From Flavipsychrobacter sp. (GTDB lineage Bacteria; Bacteroidota; Bacteroidia; Chitinophagales; Chitinophagaceae), in the NCBI GenBank assembly GCA_041392855.1, contig JAWKLD010000001.1, positions 668,001 to 732,000 on the forward strand: DNA of 64,000 bases, in the 5' to 3' direction. Shown here one piece after another: positions 8,656 through 17,590 of the stretch. The position numbers and the translations under genes are program-made. The stretch's first letter is position 1. Each line of letters opens with the position of its first letter. Below the pieces are notes generated by a model. That model worked only from the letters and a program-made list of their open reading frames with translations, was not told the origin of the DNA and ran no database searches.

Positions 8656-9297
8656 ATGAACTTTAAATATTTTCATTCAGGACGACTTATAGTATTCATA
8701 CTAATATTAGCACTAGTATTTCAACCTATTTCAAATAAACTTGAAGCTTGGGTTAGTAAATATGAGTACCTCTCTAGTATTGCTACTTACATTGATGTTT
8801 TTTCAACACTGGGTTTAATTTCTCTCACATTCGCTTTTATCAATTATATTGGATGGAAGTGGAAGATATTTCAATGGCTTATTAATGTTCCTAACTTAAG
8901 AGGGCGTTATAAAGGGAAATTAATGTCAAGCTATACCGATAATGCTGGTAATAATACGGAGAAAGATTGCGTAATAGAAATAACGCAAACTGCATCATCT
9001 ATCAATATCCATAGCTATTATGGTGATGCTCATACAGGTCAAGTTACATCTCAGTCTTTTTCTTCTTTAGTTGAAATTGTAAAAGATACAAACGGTCACT
9101 TCCTATTGTATTATGTGTTTTCAAATGAACCGGAACCCTTATCTCCAGACTTGTTTGATCATAGTGGGACTTCTCGATTGAAGTATTTAACAGACAGTAA
9201 AAATCTCGTTGGCGAGTATTATAATAAAAGGTTAAATAGAGGTAGCATAAATGTGGTCTTCAAGCAGAAAAAGTTACTTGGTTGCCTATATTCATAG
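8656..9297 (+). CDS. cap15: CBASS effector Cap15 (membrane beta-barrel cyclic nucleotide receptor)
   Basis: 213 residues from ATG 8656, eight bases after the CD-NTase stop; the frame is open further left, but that lies inside the upstream gene. Two membrane helices occupy about residues 8-24 and 42-62. The rest is a beta-rich domain with RGRYKGKL, CVIEITQTASSINIHSYY, HTGQVTSQSFSSLVEI and LVGEYYNKR, the pattern of Cap15 receptor barrels. In studied systems Cap15 binds the cyclic nucleotide and disrupts the inner membrane, killing the infected cell. The pairing with the CD-NTase is strong support. Confidence 0.88.
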   Translation: MNFKYFHSGRLIVFILILALVFQPISNKLEAWVSKYEYLSSIATYIDVFSTLGLISLTFAFINYIGWKWKIFQWLINVPNLRGRYKGKLMSSYTDNAGNNTEKDCVIEITQTASSINIHSYYGDAHTGQVTSQSFSSLVEIVKDTNGHFLLYYVFSNEPEPLSPDLFDHSGTSRLKYLTDSKNLVGEYYNKRLNRGSINVVFKQKKLLGCLYS

Positions 9298-9323
9298 GTT
9301 ATTATAAGGTGTATTTGTTTTGC

Positions 9324-11015
9324 TTAACTCTTTGATTTGTTATCAAATTCAATATATATACTAATCTTATTAACACAAGAGTTTAGTTTGGTTCGAATAG
9401 CGTCCCATAGTCCCCGCACAATGGGACAAATAATCGAATATGGGCTTTTTACATTGCTATATATGCTTTGTTTCAGTTCGAACACTCCTATAGGGGAGAT
9501 GCGACGATATTTGAATTTTTCAAGCGGTTGATAGCATTCTGCCTTATGAATTAAGAGTTTTTTGTCTTTATATGTCCAGTTCGAACAAGAAAGACTACTG
9601 GCAATTTTTCGCCTAGTATCTGAGTCTCCTTTAATAAATTTACTATAAGCGTAGACTGAGAAAAGTAGCACATCATTTACTGATACATGTTTTTTATTTA
9701 TTGTAGCTTGATTCTCTTTTAGATAGGTCTTCAGACGCAGTAAATCAGCCTCTAAGCGATTTTTTTCTTTACTAAAGACTTCATCATCAATTAAACCTTT
9801 AAGACGTATCTGTAAGAGATTGTCTATTTGTTGTTGTGTTTGTTTTATGGTATCTAACTTTGATTGCTCAATAGCGTCCTGTTTAGTGGAAGTTTGGGGT
9901 TTTAGTTTTTGCAATACTTTTTTGAGATAGGGGAGCCAATCTGGATGGAGTGTAATACAAGCTAGCTCTTTTATCACTGTTTCTTCAATAATCTCTTCAG
10001 AAATGTAGCCTTTTTGAGTACACTTATTCTTCTTTGCATTTAGACAGTAGTAATAGACATAGGGCTTATGTATTTTTGTTGCTTTGATGAACTTGGTCTT
10101 ATAAGTTGCTGTTAATTGCTTCCCACATTCAGCACAATTGATTAGCCCAGTATAGGTGTACTTGTGATTATTACCACCTCTACGCCTGTTATTTCCTAAT
10201 AGCATTTGTACTCTTTCGTATTGTTCTATTGTAATCATGGGGGTATGATTTCCTTGTGTGGTTTGTCCTGCATATTCAAAAAGCCCTGTGTAGAATATAT
10301 CGTTGAACATCCGGTATAAAGCACTCCGAGACATGGGGTTACCACCCCTTGAACCTTTTATAGGTGTTCTAAAACCCCATTCCTTGTTCAGTGTACTTAG
10401 TATTTGACTTGGTAGATAATTACCGGTTAGCATTAACTCCCAACATTTTTTGATAATAGGAAATCGTTTAGGGTCTTTTTTAATATAGTTATCACCGTGG
10501 TTACTATTTTTTGTATTTAAATAGCCAACAGGGGCTATACCCGGATACCATCCCTGTTTTACTTTATTTTTAAGTCCACGTCTTACAGCTTTACTTAAGT
10601 CACGGACATATTGGTTAGCCATGCTGGCTTCTACTGCAAGGAGTAAGGCATTGTCATCAGGTAGATGGTTTCTTTCAGGAGTGAAAATAGAGGAGATTGT
10701 ACCATTTTGTAAAAGCCATTGCACCATGCCAAAATCGTGAGGGTTTCTGAAAAGTCTGTTAGTATGCCAGACTAAAATGCCATTTGCCTCTCCCTTTTTA
10801 ATGCGCTCTATCATCTCAGTAAAACCTTGTCGAATAAAAGGTTCTTTAGCTGATTTGGATTCGGCAATAATATCAACTATATCAATATCGTTTCTGTCCG
10901 CTAATTCTTGCAAAACTGCAATTTGATTGTTGATGGATTGCATCTGCTTTTCATCAGATTCTGATGATTTTCTGGCATAAAGGAAATATTTAGCTTTACT
11001 TTTTTTAATGGTCAT
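9324..11015 (-). CDS. Large serine recombinase
   Basis: 563 residues. An N-terminal resolvase domain carries the nucleophile Ser in YARKSSESDEKQ and the Arg-rich site in VWHTNRLFRNP. A recombinase domain follows (about 165-280), then a zinc ribbon (CAECGKQL ... YYYCLNAKKNKC), a coiled coil (~370-440) and a tail. It catalyses site-specific integration or excision of an element. It is convergent with the CBASS operon (26 bases apart), so CBASS may be cargo of a serine-integrase element. I could not find its attachment repeats in the window. Confidence 0.9.
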   Translation of the reverse strand: MTIKKSKAKYFLYARKSSESDEKQMQSINNQIAVLQELADRNDIDIVDIIAESKSAKEPFIRQGFTEMIERIKKGEANGILVWHTNRLFRNPHDFGMVQWLLQNGTISSIFTPERNHLPDDNALLLAVEASMANQYVRDLSKAVRRGLKNKVKQGWYPGIAPVGYLNTKNSNHGDNYIKKDPKRFPIIKKCWELMLTGNYLPSQILSTLNKEWGFRTPIKGSRGGNPMSRSALYRMFNDIFYTGLFEYAGQTTQGNHTPMITIEQYERVQMLLGNNRRRGGNNHKYTYTGLINCAECGKQLTATYKTKFIKATKIHKPYVYYYCLNAKKNKCTQKGYISEEIIEETVIKELACITLHPDWLPYLKKVLQKLKPQTSTKQDAIEQSKLDTIKQTQQQIDNLLQIRLKGLIDDEVFSKEKNRLEADLLRLKTYLKENQATINKKHVSVNDVLLFSVYAYSKFIKGDSDTRRKIASSLSCSNWTYKDKKLLIHKAECYQPLEKFKYRRISPIGVFELKQSIYSNVKSPYSIICPIVRGLWDAIRTKLNSCVNKISIYIEFDNKSKS

Positions 11016-11029
11016 AGCAAATTATAAAA

Positions 11030-11090
11030 ACCCGAAAGGGATAGCCTGTTGGTTAGTCTTTTAAAGGACTGAGGGCTACCCCTTACGGGT
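11030..11090 (-). promoter_or_regulatory. Multi-stem structure directly upstream of the recombinase gene
   Basis: Three nested stems: ACCCG 11030-11034 with CGGGT 11086-11090; AAGGGATAGCC 11036-11046 with GGCTACCCCTT 11074-11084 (one mismatch); and an inner hairpin at 11055-11070. It ends 15 bases before the recombinase start and 38 bases after the stop of the upstream minus-strand gene. It may be a leader structure that controls recombinase translation, or a terminator, though it lacks a clear U-run. Confidence 0.55.
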
Positions 11091-11127
11091 CTCTAAGAAA
11101 TCCTCAATATTAAACTAACCAACATCA

Positions 11128-11355
11128 TTATTCTATCGTTTTGTATAAGTTCTCGTCAATAGGAGATAGACCTAATTCTTTACGATGAGTATGTACAAGC
11201 TTTATATCGTCTGCTGTTAATGGGGCATAGACGGTATCAACAACGGTAAGTAAGCGTATTAATAAAGCATATGCTGCGTCTTTAGCTATATTCTTGCCTT
11301 CTAATAAATAGTATTGCTTTTGGAAACCTGCTATATGTATTTCTGTTACATCCAC
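11128..11355 (-). CDS. Small uncharacterised protein upstream of the recombinase
   Basis: 75 residues, no signal or membrane segment; a helix-rich sequence with KDAAYALLIRLLTVVDTVYAPL. It lies just upstream of the recombinase on the same strand and is divergent from the VirD4-like gene across 108 bases that must hold both promoters. No family recognised; a recombinase accessory or regulator is possible by position only. Confidence 0.5.
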   Translation of the reverse strand: MDVTEIHIAGFQKQYYLLEGKNIAKDAAYALLIRLLTVVDTVYAPLTADDIKLVHTHRKELGLSPIDENLYKTIE

Positions 11356-11463
11356 AGAAGTACTATGCTTGAATTTGTAATGAAAAAATAGACAGGTAAT
11401 CTTTGTATTTGTAACATTATTTCTTGTCTATATGAAGTAGTAATACAAAGTTATGCTCTATAC

Positions 11464-12633
11464 ATGCATGAAGACTTTACTCCCATAGGCATAACGAACT
11501 ATAGAAATGCAAATCAGAAGTTTGGTATTAAGTCATCTGATAAACAGAGACACTTATATTTTTTAGGTTCATCGGGCTCGGGAAAAACTACTTTACTACA
11601 TAACATGGCATTAGATGATATAACAAAAGGGGAGGGAGTAGCTGTATTAGACCCTCATGCAGAACTAGCAGCAAACATTATCTCCCACATACCTAATCAT
11701 CGAAAACAAGACCTCATATATTTCAATCCTGTAGATACAAAAAGTGACGTATTCTTTAATCCTCTACATGATGTACCAAAACAACTGCACCATATCGTCA
11801 CATCAGGACTTATAGCTTCCTTTAAAAAGATATGGGCAGATAGTTGGGGCGTCAGAATGGAATATATACTACGTTACTCCATACTTACACTGCTTAACTA
11901 CCCACTAGCCACACTACTAGATATACATACACTGCTCACAAAAAGAGAGTTTAGAGTCCATGTACTCAACTATTTAACCGATGAGCATATCTGTGCCTTT
12001 TGGGAACAAGAATTTGATACCTATACCCCAAAGTTTAGAGCAGAAGTAATAGCACCGATACTCAATAAAATGGGAGTATTGCGAGCTAGTGAACCTCTAA
12101 GACGAGTGTTAGGCCATCAGACAAACACGCTTAACATTAAAACCATTATGGATACTCGTAAAATCCTCATTTGTAACCTCTCAAAAGGAGAATTAGGAGA
12201 AGAAACCACAGCTATATTAGGAGGTATGCTAATCACTGCTATGCAGAATACGGCACTAGCACGAGCTAATCAGCCAAGAACAGAACGCATCCCCTTTAAC
12301 CTCTATGCAGATGAAATACACGTGTATATTAATTCCGTCATCTGTAATATGTTGGCAGAGTGCTTTAAGTTCAAATTGACACTACATATAGCCCATCAAT
12401 ACATAGAGCAATTAGAAGAACCGATTAGAAATGCCATATTTGGTAATGTTGGTAGTATCATAGTCTTTAGAGTAGGAGCTACTGATGCAGAATATTTGGC
12501 TAAAGAATTTTATCCAGTGTTTAAAGAACAAGACTTTGTTAATCTCCCTCGTTACCACATTTACTTAAAACTCATGATAGACGGCACTACTTCACAACCA
12601 TTTAGTGCCACTACCTTACCGCCTGTTGCATAA
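11464..12633 (+). CDS. VirD4/HerA-like DNA-transfer ATPase
   Basis: 389 residues. Walker A is GSSGSGKTTLL near residue 36, Walker B is FNLYADEIH near 280, and the C-terminal part (FGNVGSIIVFRVGATDAEYLAKEF) matches the TraG/TraM-recognition region of coupling ATPases. No N-terminal membrane helices are visible, so it is a soluble coupling or DNA-pumping ATPase. It would drive DNA movement in mobilisation of this accessory block, although no relaxase is adjacent. It differs clearly from the second coupling protein at 26040. Confidence 0.8.
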   Translation: MHEDFTPIGITNYRNANQKFGIKSSDKQRHLYFLGSSGSGKTTLLHNMALDDITKGEGVAVLDPHAELAANIISHIPNHRKQDLIYFNPVDTKSDVFFNPLHDVPKQLHHIVTSGLIASFKKIWADSWGVRMEYILRYSILTLLNYPLATLLDIHTLLTKREFRVHVLNYLTDEHICAFWEQEFDTYTPKFRAEVIAPILNKMGVLRASEPLRRVLGHQTNTLNIKTIMDTRKILICNLSKGELGEETTAILGGMLITAMQNTALARANQPRTERIPFNLYADEIHVYINSVICNMLAECFKFKLTLHIAHQYIEQLEEPIRNAIFGNVGSIIVFRVGATDAEYLAKEFYPVFKEQDFVNLPRYHIYLKLMIDGTTSQPFSATTLPPVA

Positions 12634-12841
12634 TCTTTGTGTCTACCCAAACAATACATCTCCTGTCACTTACACCTTTTCCTACACTAAACTAGGTTCG
12701 TTTACTACAGAGGCAAACAATGCTATTCCATATTCCTATTTGTCTCCTTGCCACACTTCTCCTTTACATCGCTTCGGAAAAGAGCTCATTCCGGTAAACA
12801 TATTATTTAATCGTCTAAAAACAGACACAAAAAGAAAAGTT

Positions 12842-13222
12842 ATGAGTACAACAGCAGTAAAGAAGAATCAAAGAAATGGTGTAGATACTAAAGCACCTAA
12901 AGTACAAGTTCCACAGACTAAGCCAGTACCTACTGCCAAACAAGAGGCTAAACCACTAACTCTTGAAGAGCGAATACAGAAGGTAGATGAATTAAAGTCA
13001 TTGACTGAGAAGAGACATAGGACGATAACTACCTTACATGGTTTACGTTCCTTCAACTTCGGAAGTGATGATAGCTGTGTATTAGTTATTAGTGATAGTC
13101 AGGGACACAAGTTTCAGACAGGGAATACTAACCTAGTGACCTTACTAAAAGACCACTTGGAAGTATTACTGAATGATAAAGTATCGGCTTTGGATGATGA
13201 GATAATGGGATTTAAGATGTAA
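12842..13222 (+). CDS. Small uncharacterised mobile-element protein
   Basis: 126 residues from ATG 12842; an upstream in-frame extension exists but has a different, AT-rich character. The N-terminal third is a disordered Lys/Pro/Thr-rich tail. The rest (TLEERIQKVDELKSLTEKRHRTITTLHGLRSF, then SCVLVISDSQGHKFQTGNTNLVTLLKDHLEVLL) is a helical hairpin plus a small beta domain. No named family comes to mind; such proteins occur on Bacteroidota conjugative elements. Its 3' third is duplicated at 13440-13571. Confidence 0.7.
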   Translation: MSTTAVKKNQRNGVDTKAPKVQVPQTKPVPTAKQEAKPLTLEERIQKVDELKSLTEKRHRTITTLHGLRSFNFGSDDSCVLVISDSQGHKFQTGNTNLVTLLKDHLEVLLNDKVSALDDEIMGFKM

Positions 13223-13236
13223 TGAAGTATAGCTTT

Positions 13237-13268
13237 AAGCCCTCCAAGTAACTCTTGGAGGGCTTTTT
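13237..13268 (+). terminator. Intrinsic terminator after the 126-residue protein gene
   Basis: Twelve-base stem AAGCCCTCCAAG (13237-13248) with CTTGGAGGGCTT (13254-13265), five-base loop, then Ts. It begins 15 bases after the stop codon at 13222. Confidence 0.9.
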
Positions 13269-13337
13269 GTTTAGTAAGATAAGTGTAAACAACTCCTTCA
13301 AGCTAATATTTTGTACATAACGTGGAAAATCTCACAA

Positions 13338-13433
13338 GCCTTGAGCACCATTTATCAGTATAATTGACCCCTAAATGCGTTGATAATCAATTGAAATGGT
13401 GGTCATGCTCACACGGAATTTGTTGCTCAAGGC
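13338..13433. repeat. 96-bp inverted-repeat element between two copies of a gene tail
   Basis: GCCTTGAGCA (13338-13347) is exactly complementary to TGCTCAAGGC (13424-13433), and inside it CACCATTT (13346-13353) matches AAATGGTG (13394-13401) with further TCAATT/AATTGA pairing. The size and terminal inverted repeat resemble a MITE or the relic of an insertion. It separates the intact gene end (13222) from the truncated copy (13440). Confidence 0.55.
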
Positions 13434-13439
13434 AAAATA

Positions 13440-13571
13440 ATGTCCAGTCAGGGACACAAGTTTCAAATAGGGAATACTAACCTAGTGACTTTATTAAAAG
13501 ACCATTTAGAAGTATTACTGAATGATAAGGTTTCTGTCTTAGACGATAAAATACTAGATATTGTAGTTTAA
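13440..13571 (+). pseudogene. Truncated duplicate of the 126-residue protein gene
   Basis: An ATG at 13440 opens a 43-codon frame whose residues (SQGHKFQIGNTNLVTLLKDHLEVLLNDKVS) are nearly identical to the end of the protein at 12842-13222; DNA identity starts at about 13443 and corresponds to 13098 onward. The two copies then diverge at the last few codons. This is a fragment of a second copy, cut at its 5' side by the inverted-repeat element. Confidence 0.85.
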
Positions 13572-13583
13572 TAATGTTTCATA

Positions 13584-13620
13584 AAATACCCTTTGCAGAA
13601 TAGATATGCAAAGGGTATTT
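13584..13620. terminator. Bidirectional intrinsic terminator
   Basis: Fourteen-base stem AAATACCCTTTGCA (13584-13597) with TGCAAAGGGTATTT (13607-13620). It lies between the gene fragment on the plus strand and the membrane-protein gene on the minus strand and suits both. Confidence 0.85.
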
Positions 13621-13636
13621 TCATATTTTAACCATA

Positions 13637-14374
13637 TTATTCACTAAGTTGTTTCTTATGTGTATATAGAATAAATAACGATAATATAGTTGCCGTCACC
13701 AATGTTGCAGGTAGTGTGCCTAAATCCAGTCCCCCTTTTGCTAGTGGTTTTGTTAATAAGTCACCAAATGTTGCGCCAAATGGACGAGTGAATATAAAGG
13801 CAATCCAGAATAATAACACTTGATTTACTTTTGCAAATTGATGAACTAAGAATACTATTACAATAACCCCAGCTGTTGCTAAAGCACTTGTTAGGTAACT
13901 TAATCCTATATTGTCACTTAAAAAGTCCCCAAACGCTGTTCCTAAGCTGTTTGAAAATAATACTGCTACCCAATATAATACTTCAATTTTTAAGAGATAA
14001 ATAGGATATACAGTTAGCTTTTTGTCATTTTTATACCAAATTATTAGAGTTGATAAGAGTAATGTTAATAATATTAGTGAGCCGTATAAATATCCAAGAC
14101 CTAATGTTCTATCCATAAAATCAGATATTTCAGTTCCAACTGTTGTCGTACTTACAATTACTACCCAATATAAGTATGGGTAAAGTTGTTTAGTTTTAAG
14201 TTGTATGAATAATACAACGAGGAAGAATGTGGCAGTGATTCCTAAACTTACTAAATAGCCTAAGTTAAATGTCATTGACAATAAGTCACCAAGGGTTTCT
14301 CCTAAAGTTGTAGCCAGTATTTTCATAATCCAAAAAAATACTGTTACTCGTATAACTTTATTTTGATTAATCAT
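13637..14374 (-). CDS. COG4705-like polytopic membrane protein with four internal repeats
   Basis: 245 residues, about eight membrane helices. Four repeats of a short Gly/Asp signature recur at regular spacing: TLGETLGDLLS, TVGTEISDFMD, SLGTAFGDFLS and PFGATFGDLLT, usually followed by LGYL or LSYL. The acidic residues inside the membrane suggest cation handling. Family substrate is not something I can state with certainty. It is the last gene of a minus-strand group with an outer-membrane barrel and a PepSY protein, which points to a shared envelope or metal-related role. Confidence 0.75.
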   Translation of the reverse strand: MINQNKVIRVTVFFWIMKILATTLGETLGDLLSMTFNLGYLVSLGITATFFLVVLFIQLKTKQLYPYLYWVVIVSTTTVGTEISDFMDRTLGLGYLYGSLILLTLLLSTLIIWYKNDKKLTVYPIYLLKIEVLYWVAVLFSNSLGTAFGDFLSDNIGLSYLTSALATAGVIVIVFLVHQFAKVNQVLLFWIAFIFTRPFGATFGDLLTKPLAKGGLDLGTLPATLVTATILSLFILYTHKKQLSE

Positions 14375-14560
14375 TTTTCAATTTTTTATAGTTGTGTACG
14401 AAAATTAAATTGCCATATGTAATATAACGTTCATAATTTCATTATGTTTTTTTCAAATTCCTGTCAATAAAAAAATCTACTTGAGTTACACATTACGCTC
14501 TCCTTAATCAAGGAAGTTTCATTTGATACATTACTTATGAATGTTTTCATCATTTAAGTA

Positions 14561-16966
14561 TTAAAATTTATAATTATAACCGAAACGTATTACCTGTGTT
14601 TCGTAATAATCAGTACTTGTATATCTAAAGCCATCACTTTGAATATCTTTCTTTATTCTCAGTGTGTTTGCAATATCAGTGGCATTAATAAACAATTCTC
14701 CTTTACCTTTTTGAATAGTCTTTTTTATACCTAAGTCAATTGAAAAACGTGATGCAATTTTACCCTGTGGAATAATATCAGGGGCTAAATATATTGCTGT
14801 AATTTGTCCATCAATTTTTCTAGGTAAATGTAGCGTGCCATTGAATTTAATATTACCTGATGTTATTTCTTGTTTAGGAGCAGTAAATGTATCTAATTGA
14901 GGATATCTGTTTATAACAGAATAAGACTCAATAGTGTTTTTATATCCATTCAAATTTAGACTTAAAGTTGCCCATTTCTCAATATCTTTTGATAGGAGCA
15001 TCTCTATTCCTGTATTGTAACTTTTTCCAGCATTTTGAAATACGTTATAAATTATTGTGTTATTCGGAACTATTGTTGAAATGCGAGTAATAGTCGCATT
15101 CATCATCTTGTGATATGCAGATGTGTATATATATCCACCTGCCCAATTCCTTTTATATCCAAGTTCAACAGTATTAGTGAATTGAGGACGTAACGCAGGA
15201 TTGCCGACTTTTACTATCTCTGCATCATCATATTTAGGAAATATTCTAATATCTACTTCATTAGGGCGGTCTACTCTTCTGTTATAAAACAGGGATAGTT
15301 TATTGTAGTCATTCATTTTGTATGTAAATCTGAGGTTAGGGAAAGGCTGGATGTAGTTGTAACCGTCACTTGTATACGTGTTGTGATTTGGGTTTACATC
15401 ATACTGTATACCTACATACTCAACTCTAACTCCCGCTTCAACCTCAAGTTTTTTGCTTTCAAAAACATAATTTCCATATACAGCAGGTATTGTCTCAGAA
15501 TAGTTTGCCCAACCTCCTGCATTTACATCTAGTGGGGAATTAAGACCTGGTATAAACTGCATATTTACAGGGATATATCTATAACGAAACTTTAGACCAG
15601 TTTCAAAACGTCCATATTTTAGAGGTTGTGTATAGTCAATATTTATATCAGCTACCTGCTCGTCAGATATGAGTTTAAAAGAATCGAGACCTGTATATGT
15701 AGGTAAAATATTTGTAAAGAAGTACTGCTCATTTTCTCTATGATATGTATAGTTTAACGAGGTGCGCACTGTTCGCCCAGCTTGTTTAAACTTATGTTCC
15801 CAAGATGCCGATGCTGTTGCAGTAGTTTTTAGTTCGTCTTCTATAAACGTCCAAAGACGTAATCTTTGTGATAGGTCATTATTGAAAAATGGTTGGTCGC
15901 CTCTGTCTATTATTTTCTCACTACTAAAGAGTCCTGAAATGGTGACAATGTTTTTATCATCTGCATACCAGTCAAGCCCAGTTTTGGCTGTAATAATATT
16001 TGTGTTCCGGTTTCTTTTACTTTGTTGTTTTATTATTGTGCCATCATCATAGCGTCTTTCAACAAATTCGTTTTTATTGAGTGTTTGAGTATAAAGGTTG
16101 TCAGCTTGCAAAAAGATATTTGTCTTTTTCTTTCTATAGTTTATAGATAACGATGGATTGATCTTTGGCGTGTATTGATATTGTGGTCGTATAGTAGGGT
16201 AGTTTCCTTTTTTAATCCATAATGCACCAAGCCCACCAGTTACACCAACTTTCCCATTAAACCCATCTTTCTGCTCCTTTTTATAAATAATATTGATAAT
16301 CCCTGCATTTCCATTTGCATCGTATTTAGAAGAGGGATTATTAATAATTTCTATTTTTTCAATAGCAGACGCTGGAATATTGTCTAATCCTGATTGTGTT
16401 CCAAACCCTGTTAGTGCTGTTTGTTTCCCATCTATTAATACCATCACTTTATCACTGCCTCGTATTTGAACTTTGTTTTCTTGTACTGTTACACTAGGTA
16501 GATTTTTCATTGCATCTAATACAGAGCCTCCTGTTTGTGTGATATTGTCAGTGATGCTAAATGTTTTCTTATCCATTTTTCCTGATACAGCATCTCTTTT
16601 AGTAATTATTACTACTTCGTCTAATGCTTGTTGGTTTTCTGTTAAATAGATAGTACCTGCATCAAGGTATTTGCTTAATCGTCCTACAAGAAGAGGTGTC
16701 TTTTTGGGTATAAATCCTAGATACTTCACCTCTATGAAATATTCACCACTTTGAATATTGTTTAAAGAAAACCTGCCCTCCTCATCGGTTAAGGCACCAG
16801 CTACAAAAGCACTGTCTTTTTCTGTTTTAAGTATTACGTTTGAGTACGATACTACTGCATCTGTTTTTTGTTCTTTGATTTGCCCAGAGACTGTAATATC
16901 ACCTGTTTGGGCATATGTATATATACTCACTATTGAAAGGAGTACAGTTATTATAAACTGTTTCAT
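14561..16966 (-). CDS. Outer-membrane beta-barrel protein (TonB-dependent receptor-like)
   Basis: 801 residues with signal peptide (about 1-19, IYTYAQ). A carboxypeptidase-regulatory-like beta sandwich covers ~25-110 (GQIKEQKTDAVVSYSNV...). A plug domain follows at ~130-230 (GGSVLDAMKNLPSVTVQENKVQIRGSDKVMVLIDGKQTAL, NPSSKYDANGNAGIINI), then an outer-membrane barrel of the OMP_b-brl_3 type ending in FGYNYKF with C-terminal Phe. It would import or bind an unknown ligand at the outer membrane. The upstream PepSY gene and downstream COG4705-like gene are on the same strand. Confidence 0.88.
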   Translation of the reverse strand: MKQFIITVLLSIVSIYTYAQTGDITVSGQIKEQKTDAVVSYSNVILKTEKDSAFVAGALTDEEGRFSLNNIQSGEYFIEVKYLGFIPKKTPLLVGRLSKYLDAGTIYLTENQQALDEVVIITKRDAVSGKMDKKTFSITDNITQTGGSVLDAMKNLPSVTVQENKVQIRGSDKVMVLIDGKQTALTGFGTQSGLDNIPASAIEKIEIINNPSSKYDANGNAGIINIIYKKEQKDGFNGKVGVTGGLGALWIKKGNYPTIRPQYQYTPKINPSLSINYRKKKTNIFLQADNLYTQTLNKNEFVERRYDDGTIIKQQSKRNRNTNIITAKTGLDWYADDKNIVTISGLFSSEKIIDRGDQPFFNNDLSQRLRLWTFIEDELKTTATASASWEHKFKQAGRTVRTSLNYTYHRENEQYFFTNILPTYTGLDSFKLISDEQVADINIDYTQPLKYGRFETGLKFRYRYIPVNMQFIPGLNSPLDVNAGGWANYSETIPAVYGNYVFESKKLEVEAGVRVEYVGIQYDVNPNHNTYTSDGYNYIQPFPNLRFTYKMNDYNKLSLFYNRRVDRPNEVDIRIFPKYDDAEIVKVGNPALRPQFTNTVELGYKRNWAGGYIYTSAYHKMMNATITRISTIVPNNTIIYNVFQNAGKSYNTGIEMLLSKDIEKWATLSLNLNGYKNTIESYSVINRYPQLDTFTAPKQEITSGNIKFNGTLHLPRKIDGQITAIYLAPDIIPQGKIASRFSIDLGIKKTIQKGKGELFINATDIANTLRIKKDIQSDGFRYTSTDYYETQVIRFGYNYKF

Positions 16967-17032
16967 TTTTGTTTAATTTTTCTTTAAATGTTGAACATAG
17001 ATGTATTACTATTCTCAAAAGGATAGTAATAA

Positions 17033-17064
17033 AAGCATTGTCCAGAATATTCTGGACAATGCTT
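17033..17064 (-). terminator. Perfect 32-bp palindrome between PepSY and barrel genes
   Basis: AAGCATTGTCCAGAAT (17033-17048) is followed at once by its exact complement ATTCTGGACAATGCTT (17049-17064). It lies 12 bases after the PepSY stop and 66 bases before the barrel start, with TTTTA following on the minus strand. It may act as a terminator that lowers barrel expression, or as an operator for a dimeric regulator. Confidence 0.6.
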
Positions 17065-17076
17065 ATTTAAGAAAGA

Positions 17077-17541
17077 TTAGTCTTCATCATCTTCATGACT
17101 ATCGTCCTCTTCCTCATGGTCGTGATTATCTTCCTTGTTCTTTTTACTTTTTATGAAATTACCATTAGCATCAAATATGAGGTCGGTATCATCTACCTCT
17201 GCTTCATACGTAATTGTTCCATCAGAGGAAACTGTTTTAGCAGCCTCTTCAATCTCACCTTTAGCACTCGCATATTTTAATGCTTTTGTTGGCAAGTCTT
17301 TTACAGAAATTGAAGTTTCTGTTTCTTCGACAGTTGCATTGGAGTTGAATAAGATAGATATTTTGTGTCCATCTTGCTTGTAGGTGGCTTCATACTTGCC
17401 ATCTTCATTTTCCCATTTTACTCCTTTTGCATTAGGATGTAATTTCATAAATGCCCCTTTTATATTATTTGGAATATTTTGGGCATGTGTTGTTGTTACG
17501 CATAACACGGTAACCAACAACAATATAATTGCTGTTCTCAT
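17077..17541 (-). CDS. Secreted PepSY-like protein with acidic His-rich tail
   Basis: 154 residues, signal peptide ~1-20 (VLCVTTTHAQ). A PepSY-like/DUF2874-type domain follows (IKGAFMKLHPNAKGVKWENEDGKYEATYKQDG; second half YEAEVDDTDLIFDANGNFI). The C-terminus is strongly acidic with His (NHDHEEEDDSHEDDED), a plausible divalent-metal binding tail. It is in the same minus-strand group as the barrel and the COG4705-like protein. Periplasmic location is predicted; metal binding is inference. Confidence 0.82.
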   Translation of the reverse strand: MRTAIILLLVTVLCVTTTHAQNIPNNIKGAFMKLHPNAKGVKWENEDGKYEATYKQDGHKISILFNSNATVEETETSISVKDLPTKALKYASAKGEIEEAAKTVSSDGTITYEAEVDDTDLIFDANGNFIKSKKNKEDNHDHEEEDDSHEDDED

Positions 17542-17590
17542 TATTAAAATGTTTAATTCATTAAAAAAATATTTCTATTCAGATAAAAAA

